Positions 1-12,043 of a stretch of DNA of 64,000 nucleotides are shown here, piece after piece. Under the pieces are notes generated by a model. That model saw only the letters and a program-made list of their open reading frames with translations, did not search any database and was not told the DNA's origin. Each line of letters opens with the position of its first letter. Within the stretch, counting starts at the first letter, position 1. This stretch comes from Cloeon dipterum (Eukaryota; Arthropoda; Insecta; Ephemeroptera; Baetidae), in assembly GCF_949628265.1 (NCBI RefSeq), contig NC_088788.1:7812001-7876000 (forward strand), in the 5' to 3' direction. A program made the translations under genes and the position numbers.

Positions 1-71
1 GTTCTTGTCAGTACAGTGTGTTGTGCGTATACTAAAAGTGTTTATCAATGTTGTAAGCTATGTTAACGACT

Positions 72-80
72 TTAGACTTT
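72..80 (+). promoter_or_regulatory. TTAGACTTT element upstream of g1
   Basis: Single copy of the TTAGACTTT element that recurs upstream of most BIR genes in this window. It lies about 650 bases before the g1 start codon. A good donor (CAAG|GTAAGA) at 384/385 suggests a non-coding first exon in between, so the distance to the true transcription start may be much shorter. Confidence 0.4.
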
Positions 81-723
81 TTCAGAGCTTATCTGGCTAC
101 ATTTTAGCCTTAAAAACTACTCTTTTTTCAAAGTTTCTGAAGTTTTTAATCGATTTTTTTGTGTGAATTATCTCGATTTTTCTGCACACGCTTAACACTT
201 CCCGATTGACTTCGCCCTTTGATTATCGACTAATGGACTGAAAATGTAATGTAATCAATCGACTTGTGTTTGATTCTGAGATTAGTGTGATTGACAACTT
301 TATCAAGACAATCAGACTGCAGTCAAGGCAGAATTAATTTGGACCCATTATTCTACAGTACAAAACACCTCCTTCACGTTCAAGGTAAGAAACGTTTTTA
401 GCTGGAGCCAAGTAAAAGATGCAAAATCCTTCTTTTTGGTTATCTAATTTTCAATTCCTAATATCATAGCGGAAAAATATGGAAAAGATGCAGAGTTAAA
501 ACTCATTTTAATCTTATTCATGCAATAACCAGCATAGAACTCTCATATATACATAATTCGTTTTTGTTATCTGTAGCAGGATCATATAAGTTTGCTCTGG
601 CTTATGCTGCACCTATATATGTTTTTCTAAAAGTCTCATTCCATCTACGTTTATAAAAGGTGATGAACGTTGATAAGGAAAGACTTGAAGAAAAACAGCA
701 GCACCGCTGAGAAGAGGAATGGA

Positions 724-2264
724 ATGAACGCTATTGGTTCTGCGAAAGACGAAAAACATAATCGTTTACAACCTAGTGGAGACAAACAGTAAGTGTAACA
801 TACATATTATGTATTCATTATAAAATAGTTGCAGTGCTAACAATTGATTCAAAAATGCAAAAAATATGCATATCTCTCTTACAAAGCCTTCAATTTGGTT
901 TAAGTGTACTGAAATATTGATAGTTTATTGAAATATAATGATATAATAATATTGATTTTGACGCAAGTTTCAGGAAGTCGGAGAAAAATGAAACGCCATC
1001 CAGCATGCATTCAGCTGCCAGCAGTCACAAAAAGAAAACCGAGATTACGTCGGATTTGGATTTGAATTTGGCTATGCATCGATTCTTCACCTTTGCAACT
1101 AATTTTCTTCAAAACTATTCACATGAACTAATCCACACACTTGCGGGACTAGGTTTATATTATTTTAATTGTAGTGAATCGCCATTTTTGTGCTGCCACT
1201 TTTGCGATTTCGTTTTAAGTGCCACGGAATTGCCAGAAATTTTTGCACACGGGACAAGAGCTGTAAAAATAATTCAAGATAAACATGTCTGTGGCGATAG
1301 CGATAAGTCAAGAAATGTGCCGATGGGGAATACCAACAGCGTGCTGAACTACAAATTTGAGGCACACCGCCTTTACTCTTTGCTGAAAAAGGTCGACTGG
1401 GAGCACGTTGAGCCGTTTGGACTGGCGAAAAGCGGATTTTACTACACTGGGGAAGGTGACAATGTTAGATGCACTTTTTGCAACGTGGAAATCCGCGGCT
1501 GGGAGGAGGGAGACACGCCGGACGGAGAGCACACGCGTTGGAGCCCAAAATGCCCTTTTCTTTGTAATGATAGAAGCCTCATTAACATCGAAATTGGACG
1601 TGAAAACAGGGACGTGTCACACGACAGCCTGCCAGCTAAAATAAATATCGGTGTTAATCCGTTCGTTACGCACGAGAAACTTTTCGAAAAATATGGTCAG
1701 AACATTAAATTTGTTAGAAAGTCGAACCGTTTCGTTCTAACTCCTCATGATTTGAACATCTTCGAATGGTCCAAACCTCTGAACCCAAACTTTGCAACAC
1801 TAAAAAGCCGGATCAATTCTTTCAAAGACTACTGGCCGAAAAGCCAGCGGCAAACGCCACTTGAAATGGCCCAGGCCGGATTCTATTACACAGGCAAAGC
1901 CGACAAAACAGTCTGCTTCCACTGCAATTTTGGTTTGCATGACTGGGTTCCAGAGGATGACCCTTGCATCCAACACTGTAGGTGGAACTCAAACTGCCAA
2001 TATTTGTTGATGCACAAGGGACCAGCATTCGTGGAAAAAGTTATACACGGAAGAGAAAAAATGGAAACATCTAATACGTCTTTAAGGACGCGAGGGGACA
2101 ATAGTATGCTGTGTTTTAAGTGCGAATCGGGAAGTGTTTCAAAAGTGAATTTACCGTGTGGACACCTCAGCTTCTGCAGCGCCTGCTCTGATTTTTCGTG
2201 TGCGATTTGTGGCGCAGAAGTTATCTCAGAAATACAAGTTCCAGGCTTGTCTGATAGTTTTTGA
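724..2264 (+). CDS. g1: BIR-BIR-BIR-RING IAP-like protein
   Basis: Two coding exons, 724..788 and 974..2264, give 451 aa. The donor is GTAAGT and the acceptor TTTCAG; the intron is phase 2 and the frame runs open into the large exon. Domains: degenerate BIR-like module from about residue 55 (Cys-x2-Cys kept), canonical BIR at about 151-218 with ligands near C188, C191, H208 and C215, a second canonical BIR at about 300-372, and a C-terminal RING at about 402-435. The BIRs resemble insect IAPs such as Drosophila DIAP1, where BIRs bind caspases and IAP antagonists and the RING is an E3 ubiquitin ligase. The C-terminal tail reads VPGLS instead of the VPGFS of several paralogues. The ATG at 724 is chosen because an ATG at 719 runs straight into a stop. 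Function as an apoptosis inhibitor is inferred from family only. Confidence 0.85.
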
Positions 2265-4400
2265 TAATATTGTTTTCAAAAATAGGAATAAAAGTTAACC
2301 GAGTGTTTTTAATTGTAGTGTTTCAATTCTAATCCCTGATTATAAAGTTTTAGTCATTTTTTTGTTTCATTAAATCGCTTAAAATAATGGAATAAAAATT
2401 TTTAAGCAAAAATAGTTCATATTATCAAATAGTGCTTTCATAATCTTTGAAATAATAATATTTCTGGACTTATCACTATACCGTCACAAATATGTTCATC
2501 TTGAATTATTTTTAGAGCTCTCTAGTGCCGTGTGCAAAAATGTCTGGTAATTCCTCAGCACTTAAAATGAAATCACAAAAATGGTGATTCACTACAAGTA
2601 AAATAATATAAACTTAGTATGATCTAAATAATATTTTACCTGTCTTTGTTAATATTGATAGAAGACACTGACTTTAAATTTGCAAAAATCGAGACCAAAA
2701 ATTAACGCTTGCTCATTATTAGGAGTCTCCCAAATCATTTAAGATAGTGATCATAATCGGGTGAATATTTCAATCAACAGCACCAACGCCCAAGAAGACG
2801 AACGTAGTTTGCACGGCGATACCGAGACCCCACACACCTGTACGAGCGTGTGCCGATTGAAATCAATTTATTTTTGGCGCAAGTGGTTAATTAACAATAT
2901 GTTGTGATTAATTTTCGTTATTATATATTGAAATAAAAAAGAACTAACAAGAACCGGTCTTAAAATAGAAATGACTAAATTTTCAAACGATTTTAATAAG
3001 AAACCCATATTGAGCAAAATTATATAAATTTTAGAATTAAAATAATACCTGTAACGCTACAGAGATATTTGGAGCACTAAATCTGTTAATTTTTGCCTCT
3101 TTAATTTCAAGCAAAATTTTTAATTTCGATTTTAGTCCAGAGTCAAATTAATTATTCCTAAATGCCGTTGTAATAAAGTAAACCTTAAAACTTTTGTGGG
3201 ATAAATCTTGCAAAAATTAATAAATAATTAATATGAACGCTCAATCACGCGTATTGTTGTGCTTAAACAAATTTTAGCATATGCGCGCATAACATCACTA
3301 ATTCAAGAATTTTAACGAACCGTTTGATGTCTGTAGTGTTCGTTCGTACACAAGACACCCACGACGCAGCGAACATCCAGCACTCAACCAGATGTATTGT
3401 GGTTGTGCTATTATATAGACAAGCAATAACGGGAGGGGAGGCGTCACACTGGAGAAAGCACTCTTAGACTTATCAAAATACAAGGGTAGATACAAAATCT
3501 GTTCGGAGATCAAACTTTCTTTCCTCATTAGACATCCGGATATACGGAAAACATTTTATCTTTGTAAAAAAGTAGATAGTCTGCGCGGGATGTGCTGATT
3601 GTGAGCAGAGAGGTTCAATGAAAGACGAGATTTATCACGAAAGCAGCGAAAGCTCACAACAGCCGCTCAAAGTTTGCTTTTCAAAGAGTCAGCGGACACC
3701 AATCATTTTTTTCTTTTTTTTCACAATGTTGTAGATTACTTGCTATTCACAAAAAAATATATGGATTTATTAAAGGTTTAAATTTGTTTTTAATTTAAGC
3801 ACTGCTTATATTTTCTTAAAGGTGGACTTTTTCACTATTTTGTGATCAAAACAAATTGTTAGGAAATATTGTTCAGTTAAAGTTGCCTTTGTTGTTTAAA
3901 TATTGACGATCTCCGACACTTAAATGTCAATAAGCGTCCAAACTTCTCTAATAAGTGACGTCAAAAATTCCCTATCAAGGATCCATTAATTTGAATAACT
4001 AATTACAGATGAAACACTTTCTCTCTAGACAGTTGTAAGTTAGTTAGACTTCATCCTCATTCAATATTATAATTGACACGGACTTTACCCTTGTTGCATC
4101 AAAATACATTATTATTTCTTCCGACAAGTTTCGGCGCCCTATTTCATGATTTCGGCATAAATATCGTAACATAATGCATTATATGTGTACAAAATCAAAA
4201 TAATAATCCTACAGATTTTAAACACACTAAAAAATATATATTCTGCATAATTATCTATTTCATGGAAACACTCATTTATCACCAACAGCAGCCCACAATA
4301 ACAAAAAATAGAAAAATACTGCACAAAAGCAAAATGAATTACATCCTTATTGCTCACAAAAATTAACATGATTAATTTGTTATTGGTCTTCTGAGAAAAA
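2265..4400. other. AT-rich intergenic stretch g1-g2
   Basis: No convincing gene seen. It holds g1 3' UTR sequence with AATAAA-like signals near 2287 and 2389. Open frames at 3298-3528 and 4139-4369 on the minus strand show no recognisable motif and are probably chance. The last few hundred bases are an inverted relative of the region upstream of g4 (see the conserved promoter block). Confidence 0.5.
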
Positions 4401-4635
4401 TAGTATGAATAACAATGGGTAAGACGTAATACGACGTAGACTTACATAAAGTCTAAGTCACACATCAAGTCTAAGTCACACATCAAGTCTAAGTCTAACA
4501 TTGCTGCTTTATAGCGCGGCTGCCGGAGTTTCTCCTCCCAATAGCAGAGCGACAGCCTGCTGAGCTGACGTCAACAAACACACACACACACACACAGCTT
4601 GTGCCGCGCCGCGAGTGAGACAGCAGTTGCTTCCA
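4385..4635 (+). promoter_or_regulatory. g2 promoter block with repeated AAGTCTAA and TATA
   Basis: Holds AAAGTCTAA at 4448-4456 and further AAGTCTAA units at about 4467, 4485 and 4491; the first three are spaced by an 18-bp tandem repeat. A TATA-like CTTTATAG follows at 4507-4514, then a GC-rich leader with TGACGTCA (CRE-like) near 4565 and a CA dinucleotide run near 4580-4597. The block is strongly similar, in opposite orientation, to the promoters of g4 (10.43-10.65 kb) and g5 (13.62-13.79 kb), so it was copied and inverted together with first exons. Confidence 0.65.
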
Positions 4636-6495
4636 ATGATGCCTTTTGTTCAAAGATTGTTACGATGTGAAACTACTCACAGCAAAAAGTAAGTGCCAAA
4701 ACAAGTACATTTCTTGACAAACACTAAATCAATTACCAACTTTTTTACTGGTGGTTTTAGAGCACAATTGTTTAATTAAATTTTTCGCCTTATGCAGAAC
4801 ATCCGGAAAATTATTTTACGATTTTTTACTTCATATCTTCTTAAATTAATAAATCAATGTTTTTAATTTTTTATAATATTGGTATCCTGTCCTAAAATAA
4901 TCACCTCCTTTTTGCGATATGAGTGGGAAATAATTTTTAGTTCAAAAAAACAAAAAACACGAAAGTGTTCTTGGTATGAAGTAATTTTTATATTTAAATT
5001 CACGTGTTATATATGTTAATTTGGCGCTCAAGGAACACTTTTAGGAGATAATTTTGTAATGTTCTGATAATGGACCCTATGCGAAAAAATCTAAATAATA
5101 ATTTTTTTCAGATCTCAAGTTGTAATGAAGGGACAACGTTCAACAACTCAGTCAGCAATCTCATCAGAATCTGAAGAGCCCAAGGAAGAGCACCATCCGC
5201 TGAATCTCAATCTTTCGATGCATCGCCTGTTTACCTTTCCGCTGCGTATTTTCCGAGAGCTACCGTTTGATTATCTCGTTTTTCTTGCGGAACTCGGCCT
5301 CTGCTACGAATGCAAAGACAACCAGGAATTTCTGCAGAGTGAATTTCGCGATTTCAAAATCAACCTAGAGGAAATTGCGGAATATTTCTCTCATGGCGCT
5401 GAAAAATTCAAAAAGATGATTTCCACGAAGCTGAAAGAAGCAAATTGTGAAATCGACGATTCGGATAATGTTCCGATGGGAAACGTCGACATCGTACTGA
5501 ATTATAAATTCGAAGCCCACCGTCTTTATTCGCTGCTGAAATATCCTCACTGGCGGTATGTCGAGCCCTGTGATCTGGCAAGAAGCGGATTTTACTACAC
5601 CGGAGACGGCGACAACGCAAGGTGCGCCTTTTGCAACCTGGAAGTCAGCGGATGGGAAGACGGCGATGAACCGGACACAGAACACACGCGTTGGAACCCG
5701 AATTGCCCATTCATGCTAAAAGATCCGCTGATTTTTAACATTCCGATCGGAAGAGAGCTTCAAGAAGTGAAACACGACAGCCTGTCAATGATGGGCTGCA
5801 TTGGCGCTAATCCTTTTGATTCGAAAAAGAAAAATTTAAAAAATTACGGCGGAAACATCCAGCTTGTAAAGTCCAACCACTTTATTGTGACGCCTCAAGA
5901 CCTGAATATCCACGATTTGGATGCGCCTTTAAACCCGAAATTTCTGACGCTTCACAGCAGGATCGATTCGTACAAGGAATTTTGGCCAAAGAGCAAAAAA
6001 CTGACGCCCCGTTTAATGGCCGAGGCTGGATATTTTCATTCTGGAAAAGGAGACCGAGCCATCTGCTTCCATTGCAATTTGGGCCTGAAAGATTGGGACC
6101 TGAACGACGACCCTTTCATCCAACACTGCAAGTGGAATTCGAGCTGCCAATACCTGCTGATGCGCAAAGGTCAAGATTTCGTGGAGAAGGTTCTGCGCTC
6201 AGCCAAAAATAAGGAGGAAATCGCAAACGCCCCCACGAAGAGATGCACCGACGGCGATATTCACTGCCTCAACTGCAGACTGGACTGCGTGTCCAAAGTA
6301 AATCTGCCGTGTGGCCACATGACCTTTTGCAGCTCCTGTCCTGCTAATGATTCGTGCATGGTTTGTGGATTGGAAGTAATCGCAGAAGTCAAAGTGCCGG
6401 GCTTTTCTAATAGTGAGACTGGCACAACGGAAAATAACGTCCTCTCCAGTCTCACTGATGAAGCAAAGGTAAAGCAGAAACAAATTGGAGCATGA
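4636..6495 (+). CDS. g2: BIR-BIR-BIR-RING IAP-like protein
   Basis: Exons 4636..4688 and 5112..6495 give 478 aa; phase-2 intron with donor AAAAA|GTAAGTG and acceptor TTTCAG. Exon 1 encodes MMPFVQRLLRCETTHSKK, clearly related to exon 1 of g4 and g5. The N-terminal BIR-like module has lost its Cys-x2-Cys (Ser and Arg at those places), so it cannot bind zinc in the usual way. Canonical BIRs lie at about 151-220 and 301-367, and a RING (C-x2-C ... C-x-H-x3-C-x2-C ... C-x2-C) at about 403-436, followed by an acidic Ser/Thr-rich tail of about 30 residues after VPGFS. The in-frame tandem ATGs at 4636 and 4639 decide the start; ATG 5125 in exon 2 would lose the conserved leader. Predicted IAP-type E3 ligase. 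Confidence 0.87.
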
Positions 6496-7002
6496 TTTGT
6501 CTGGGAATGAGAGGAATTTTGGGCATTTATATTAATGTATATAGTATGAGCTATTAAGAAATGGTGAATTTTTTAATCTTATGATCTTTAAACTTTAAAA
6601 ATAAATGCTCACAACTGTTCGAATTTTTCTGACGCAAATCATTAAATTTTAAAGTTTTGTGTTCGAGATGACCTTAAGTTTGGGATAATATTTATTAATT
6701 GCCATAATTGATGACCAAAACCTTATTAAAGTTTTTACCAACTTTTATTTATCAAGGAAAATGAAATTTATGTACCGATGAAAGGCAGCATTACATTATT
6801 AATCCTGAAAATTGTATACATCTCTGGTTAATGGCCATAAAATTGATCAACGTTACAAAGCTGTATGAAAATAATAATAAATTTATAAAATTGAAGCAAT
6901 TGTCTGATTTTATTCGATCCCCTTAAGAATGTTTATTAAAATGAATTAAATTAAGATATTTATAAATTTCAGCGCAACTTATTTTTTTTTTAAAAAAGTG
7001 GT

Positions 7003-7203
7003 TTGAAAGAAAGCATGTATTTTGCTATGCTCAACACAATATTATTAACTGATTATTTATTATTTGAAAGAAAATTATACACATACCCTGACGGGCCTAC
7101 AGTAGAGGCCAAGTTGGGAAATGGCGCCTATGGACAAATTAGAATGGCCGGGGTTGTCTCAGAAGGTGAGTTCAGGGCGCCGGTTATTATGGACCCTACT
7201 TAA
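7003..7203 (+). other. unrecognised 66-codon open frame upstream of g3
   Basis: An open frame with a locally higher GC content (about 7090-7200) than its AT-rich flanks; the C-terminal half is rich in Gly, Pro and Val. I recognise no family. It could be a non-BIR exon relic, a transposon scrap or chance. The rest of 6496-7280 shows g2 3' UTR signals (AATAAA near 6600) and nothing else. Confidence 0.15.
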
Positions 7204-7284
7204 AATCAAACAATGAATCATTTCATCAATCGATAATTTTTTATCTATTAACAATCATTCCTGATCTGTGTATATAGTTAGTAG

Positions 7285-7396
7285 AAAAGTCTAATTCTAA
7301 ATACCTTAGACTTTCCAAACCTTAGACTTTTAAAAGTCTAAGACTTAAAAGTCTTAGACTTAAAAGTCTCAGACTTTTTTTTAGCATCTATATATA
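7285..7396 (+). promoter_or_regulatory. g3 promoter with clustered palindromic TTAGACTTT elements
   Basis: The densest run of the shared element: AAAAGTCTAA at 7285, TTAGACTTT at 7306-7314, the perfect 20-bp palindrome TTAGACTTTTAAAAGTCTAA at 7322-7341, then two more AAAAGTCT/AGACTT units up to 7380. A TATATATA tract follows at about 7389 and a CATTCAG initiator-like site near 7415. The g3 start codon is at 7491, so the spacing fits a core promoter. Confidence 0.6.
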
Positions 7397-7490
7397 TGTT
7401 ATGTATTTATACGGCATTCAGCAGAAGATCGATAATACTGGACGCGGTGATCACCTGTCACAACACACTGAGCCGTGTACGATTTTATCC

Positions 7491-8703
7491 ATGTGTCTGT
7501 TGTTATTATTATTACTATATTCAAGATATTGCAGGTAAATAGGAAACTCTAAAGTCACTATTGTCACGAATGGTCATATTTATTTCGTAATTACAGATCA
7601 AAAATATTGAACATTTTGCATTGTTAGAAAAAGTCGTTTCTTTCAATTGATTGATTAATTTATCTATTTTCAAATTTCATAGTCAAGCAAATTGGTAAGC
7701 AATATCAATAAAAATTTCAAATATTCTCTCTTTCAGGCCTGCACCTGCAGCACCACCATGCACAACTCCGAACTACGTAAAATTGAATCCAAATTTGGCC
7801 ATGCATCGCTTCTTCACCTACCCCACGGATTTTCACTGCCAATACGCAACCGACGTGGTTCACATACTAGCAGAAGATGGCATCTACTATGTTAATATCG
7901 AAAGGAAATCATTCTCGTATTTACGTTGCAATTTTTGCGAGTTGACCATCCGTCCCGAAAAATTTGCTGACTTTTTCTCCAGCAGAAATTATTTAATCGT
8001 TCGAAATATAATTTACGAAAATCACAGTGTCTTCGATTGCAAAATCAGCCACGCCGATACTAAAAACGTGACCATGAGAAAAAATAGGAAGCACAATTGT
8101 AATTTAGAATCCGACCGTCTTTTATCGATTATTAATAAAATTGCATGTTTGCCCGTTGAGCCTTTTAGTGCTGCAAGAAGTGGATTCTACTCCCCTACTG
8201 CTCCTGGAGAGGACAGAACTGTGATATGTGCCTTTTGTCAACTTCGGTTACCTGGAGCACAGCTGCGGAAGCCTGACGAAGAGCACAAGCAGTGGAACCC
8301 GCTCTGCCCTTTGATGTCTGGCGATAAGAGCGTGGCCAACGTCGCAATCCAGACCGAGACCACGGAGAAAAAATGTAAAGCGAAAATTCACATTGGAGCC
8401 AGCCCTTTCAACTTGTTCGAGGAGCAAGATTTACCCACCGAACCTTTGAACCCGAAATACGCAACCTTGAACAGCCGCATTAATTCTTTTAAAGATTTAT
8501 GGCCGAAAGGTCTAAGTCAAACGCCAGAAGAATTGGCTCGCGCTGGTTTCTTTTATCACGGAGTTGGCGATCGAGTGATTTGCTTCCATTGTAATTTGGG
8601 CTTGAAAGATTGGGATCCAAAAGACGACCCGTTCGATCAACATTGTAAATGGAACTCTAACTGCCAATATCGGCAAATGTGCAATGGTCCAGGCTATGTC
8701 TAA
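7491..8703 (+). CDS. g3: three-BIR IAP-like protein without RING
   Basis: Exons 7491..7534 and 7737..8703 give 336 aa with a phase-2 intron (CAG|GTAAAT, TTTCAG). The leader starts MCLLLLLLLYSRYCR, unusually hydrophobic for this family; it may be signal-like, or the start may be wrong because it rests on a TTA repeat. The degenerate N-terminal module keeps Cys-x2-Cys. The middle BIR is altered: its conserved Trp and Gly-Asp-x-Pro are missing and the Cys-to-His spacing is one residue short, a change partly shared with g8. The linker before the last BIR is about 25 residues shorter than in paralogues. The last BIR is canonical, but the frame stops soon after it, so the RING is absent, and I see no RING relic downstream. 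It may act as a RING-less binder; function is inferred. Confidence 0.75.
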
Positions 8704-8999
8704 AAAGATAATAATCATGTAAAATTTAGTTTTGAGTAGAGCATATTAGTTTGTGGTTCATTTTACAAGCATTTGAGAATTGCTAGTTTTCAGTGCTTTT
8801 TGGAAGTAACCATTTTTTAAAATTTAAACTAACACACGAAATCAATTGTTTTTTACCTTTCATTAAAATGCAAACATTCAAGGTTTTATTGTTTAATTTT
8901 ATTTTAGCACCACGTCGCTTCGCAACTTTTTATGGTATCCGGAAAATTTCCACTGATTGGTTCCAGGTAGGTTCAAGGTTGGTTTCTCCTGTGCAAAGC

Positions 9000-10431
9000 T
9001 TAGTTTCCTTCAGGATTTTGTTGCGGACCGTCAGGCTCAGGTTGTGCAGCTTCAACAGGATCACCACCAGGTTGAAATTCCTAAAAAAATAATGAAAAAT
9101 TGTTTTGAACTTCAAATTTAAACTCAGTAAAATTATGTTTGGATTTATTTTTCACGATTTTGTAACACAAAGAGATTCATACACTGAGACTTCTTGAAAA
9201 ATGCACAAAAAGTGTGAAAATTTGCACAGATTGTTAATTGAATATTAAAAAAATCTGTGATCAATTTTTTTACCTGAACTTGATGCGGAAAATGGCCTCC
9301 AGCAGCACCGTCAGCAGGGACGATGTCAGGCCTATGGCCAATAGGTGTCGTGGTAACATTGGCCATGCTACCAATGGCGTCACTTTTGACTGAATCGATC
9401 TGCTCACTGCCGATCGGGATGTTGTTGGCGGTGACATTTTTATCATTGCGCATAAAAGGACACTTATCGTTCCAACGGAGGTGCTCATCGTCGGGCTTGT
9501 CTTGCTGCTCCCATCCATGAATTTCCAATCCGCAGAAGTCACATTTGACATTGTCCTTTTCTCCTAAGTAGTAAAAGCCACTTTTTGCCAACTCGTAGAT
9601 ATTAACGTGCGGAAAATGATCTACATTTTTCAGCAGAGAATATAAACGGTGTGACTCGAATTTATAATTCAGTACGCCGTCGACATTTCCTATTGGCACA
9701 TTTCTCGAAATATCACAATTTAACTGTAGCAGTCTTCCGGAAATAATCTTTTCAGCATCTTCAATATTGTGAGATAATATTTGAGCAAGTTCTACTGCAC
9801 TGATGGTCATCGCGTAGAAAATTGAGCGTACAAATCCACACTCATGATCGTAATAAAATTCTTCTTTTGCCAGCATGCGGAGCAGATCAAATTTGAGTCC
9901 TCGGAAGAGTTGGAATGGAAAGGTGAGCAGACGATGCATTTCCAAATCCATATTCAAATTTGGGAATGGAACACTGAAAAATTTTTTATGTTTATTTGCT
10001 ATTAGCTGGCAAATCGTGCAACGGCATTGAAATCAGAGTTTGGAAAACGGGCAGACATTTGACAAAAAGACGGAAATGACCGCTCTTTTCATCAAGTACA
10101 AGTTAAGACGATACCTCTACTATTCTGCAATTTAAAAAAATGTGAGTTTATTTTTCAAACGCGAACAGTTGGTGGTCCGCTTTTAGTGCCGGTCTTTGTA
10201 CAAAAAACCAAAAAGCGAAGCTTTCAACGCTACGAGGTTATGTTAATTTTGTTTAAGTTGGTGTCAAAGTATCAACTAAAGGACTGAAAAAATGATGCAA
10301 TGGCACTGAAATCAGAGTTTTGACCAGTAAAAAAGATGGGAATCGATTTGGTGTAAATTTTTTGGCACTTACTTATTGCTGTGCTGAGTAGTTTCACGTC
10401 GTAACGATCTTTGATCAGAGAAAGGCATCAT
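9000..10431 (-). CDS. g4: short BIR protein with separate Pro/Gln-rich tail exon
   Basis: Three coding exons on the minus strand: 10373..10431, 9274..9973 and 9000..9080, giving 279 aa. Intron 1 is phase 2, intron 2 phase 0 (CAG|GTAAAA; TTTTAG). Exon 1 (MMPFSDQRSLRRETTQHSNN) is a relative of g2 exon 1. The N-terminal BIR-like module has lost its Cys-x2-Cys. One canonical BIR lies at about 126-193 with ligands C164, C167, H184 and C191. A linker containing NNIPIGSEQ follows, then a 26-residue Pro/Gln/Glu-rich tail from the third exon. There is no second canonical BIR and no RING. Predicted cytoplasmic binding protein of the IAP family without E3 activity. g5 is its duplicate with the same exon layout, which supports the splice model. 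Confidence 0.83.
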
Positions 10432-10690
10432 GGGACTCAACTGTTATCTCACTCTCGGCGCGGCACTGTGTTGACGTCGGCTGACTGGCGCTCTGCTATT
10501 GGGAGGAGAAACTCGGCCAGCCGCGCTTTAAAGCAGCAATGTTAGACTTATTAGCCTTAGACCTCATGTAAGTCTACGACGCATTATGGCTACGGCGGAA
10601 GGTCTTACCCATTATTAGTCATACTATGTATTTTCCTCAGAAGGCCAATAATAAATGAATCATGTTAATTTTCGATAAGTCGATTTGTGT
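10432..10690 (-). promoter_or_regulatory. g4 promoter block
   Basis: Read on the minus strand, AGTCTA, TAGACCTCA-like and TAAGTCTAA sites (10542-10575) are followed by a TATA-like CTTTAAAG (10526-10533) and a GC-rich leader ending at the tandem ATGs. The block matches the g2 promoter in inverse orientation, and the similarity continues upstream to about 10650. Confidence 0.6.
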
Positions 10691-12043
10691 GTGTAATAAG
10701 AATAAGGATGTAATAATTCATTTTGCTTTTGTATTATGTATAGTATTTTTCTGATTTTTTTTTCTGTTGTTGGTGATAAATGAGTTTTGCCATGAAATAG
10801 ATGAATATGTGTTTTGATGTGTTTCATTAAAATTCTGTAGGATTATTATTTTGATTTTGTATTATATTGATGTATATCACACATCACAGTCAATAAAATT
10901 GACACTTGAGTGAATATTTATGACTTGCTTAAAGGCAATACGCCTGTAAAAAAAACAATAAATTTATAATGCTATAAATACAAAATCATTATATTAGTTT
11001 TAATTGCTCGTCAGCTGTTACAATTTGAAGCTATAAGAATCATAGAAGATTCTAATTGAAGAGCCAGAAGAGGACGTTTCAGTTATTGGCATCTAATTGC
11101 ACTTGAACTGGAAAAATTCTATTTTGGGCTGCTGATCGTCAGAGCCAGTTGGCATTGCCCCTGAAAAATTCTGCGCGACAAATCTGTCGTGCTACGCATC
11201 GTTCCTAATCTCATTACCAATCGCGATGTTGGCCACGCATTCATAGACTTTTAATTGGAGCATAAGAGAAGAATTTAGTCCTTTTAACATTTTAGATTGG
11301 TCGATCAAAATGATAAGATTTTTTGATTAATTTAATTGTTATATAAGCATAGACTTTTAGATTTAAATTACTTCATTCAGTTTGAAGTACAATAATAATG
11401 GTACTCTAATGCACAAAAGAATAAACAATCAATCGTGATGAAGGCTTGCTAATGTGTGTAATGGGATGCTGCTTGTGAGAGGGCCGGACCGGTGGAGTTG
11501 CTCACTTTTATAACCCACGTTCCTTAGGTCTTTAAAGTCACTCTTGACTTGAATTCGTCGTTTGGAAGACTTATTTACGCTGCTGCTGCAAAAAATCCCC
11601 AGAAACAGAAAGTAAGTATTAAGAAAAGCAATTATCATCATGTCCACATCCAGGTGGCTTTTAATTAAAGTTGCAAACAAACGTAGACAAATTAGCTCAA
11701 CAAGAAGTGCATATTAATTCTGGTTTGTTAGATTATCTCATGATTTGTTTTCAGTATGAGACTTGCAGCAGCGATGGCACGCCACCCAGTGTTGATGCAG
11801 CGGCCGGTTGAAGGAGAGGGGAGGCGAATAAATTAAATAATGACGAAGAAATTAATAATATATAGTGCATGCACATTTTTATTTGAGGCTTAAAATATCT
11901 CGTTTTTTTATCACGGAAACTGCCAATTCACCGAATCGATTGCAATTCATTTTTTGGAAAATTTAACAAAAAATGACCTGTATGCATCATTGTTCTAATG
12001 AAAGGTTCTACGGTTCATAAGGTTGGTTTATCCTGCGAAAAGC
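10691..12043. other. intergenic stretch g5-g4 with possible BIR relic
   Basis: Mostly AT-rich and non-coding. About 11190-11245 resembles the minus-strand linker that follows the BIR in neighbouring genes (the part coding for V-A-N-I-x-I-G) but without an adjacent BIR, so it may be a decayed fragment. 11.73-11.90 kb is repeated at 14.10-14.30 kb. A minus-strand open frame at 11429-11680 has no recognisable motif. Confidence 0.3.

Noticed and set aside
2780-2860. Possible structured RNA gene (GC-rich island with CGATACCGAGACCC)
   Set aside because: It does not match 5S rRNA, tRNA or a spliceosomal RNA that I know, and no A/B boxes or terminator are convincing.
4449-4498. CRISPR-like short direct repeats
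   Set aside because: Only three 18-bp units with no unique spacers, in an animal promoter; they carry the shared AAGTCTAA element.
11429-11680. 83-codon minus-strand frame with hydrophobic start
   Set aside because: No family features and an internal CAGCAG acceptor-like site; probably non-coding DNA.
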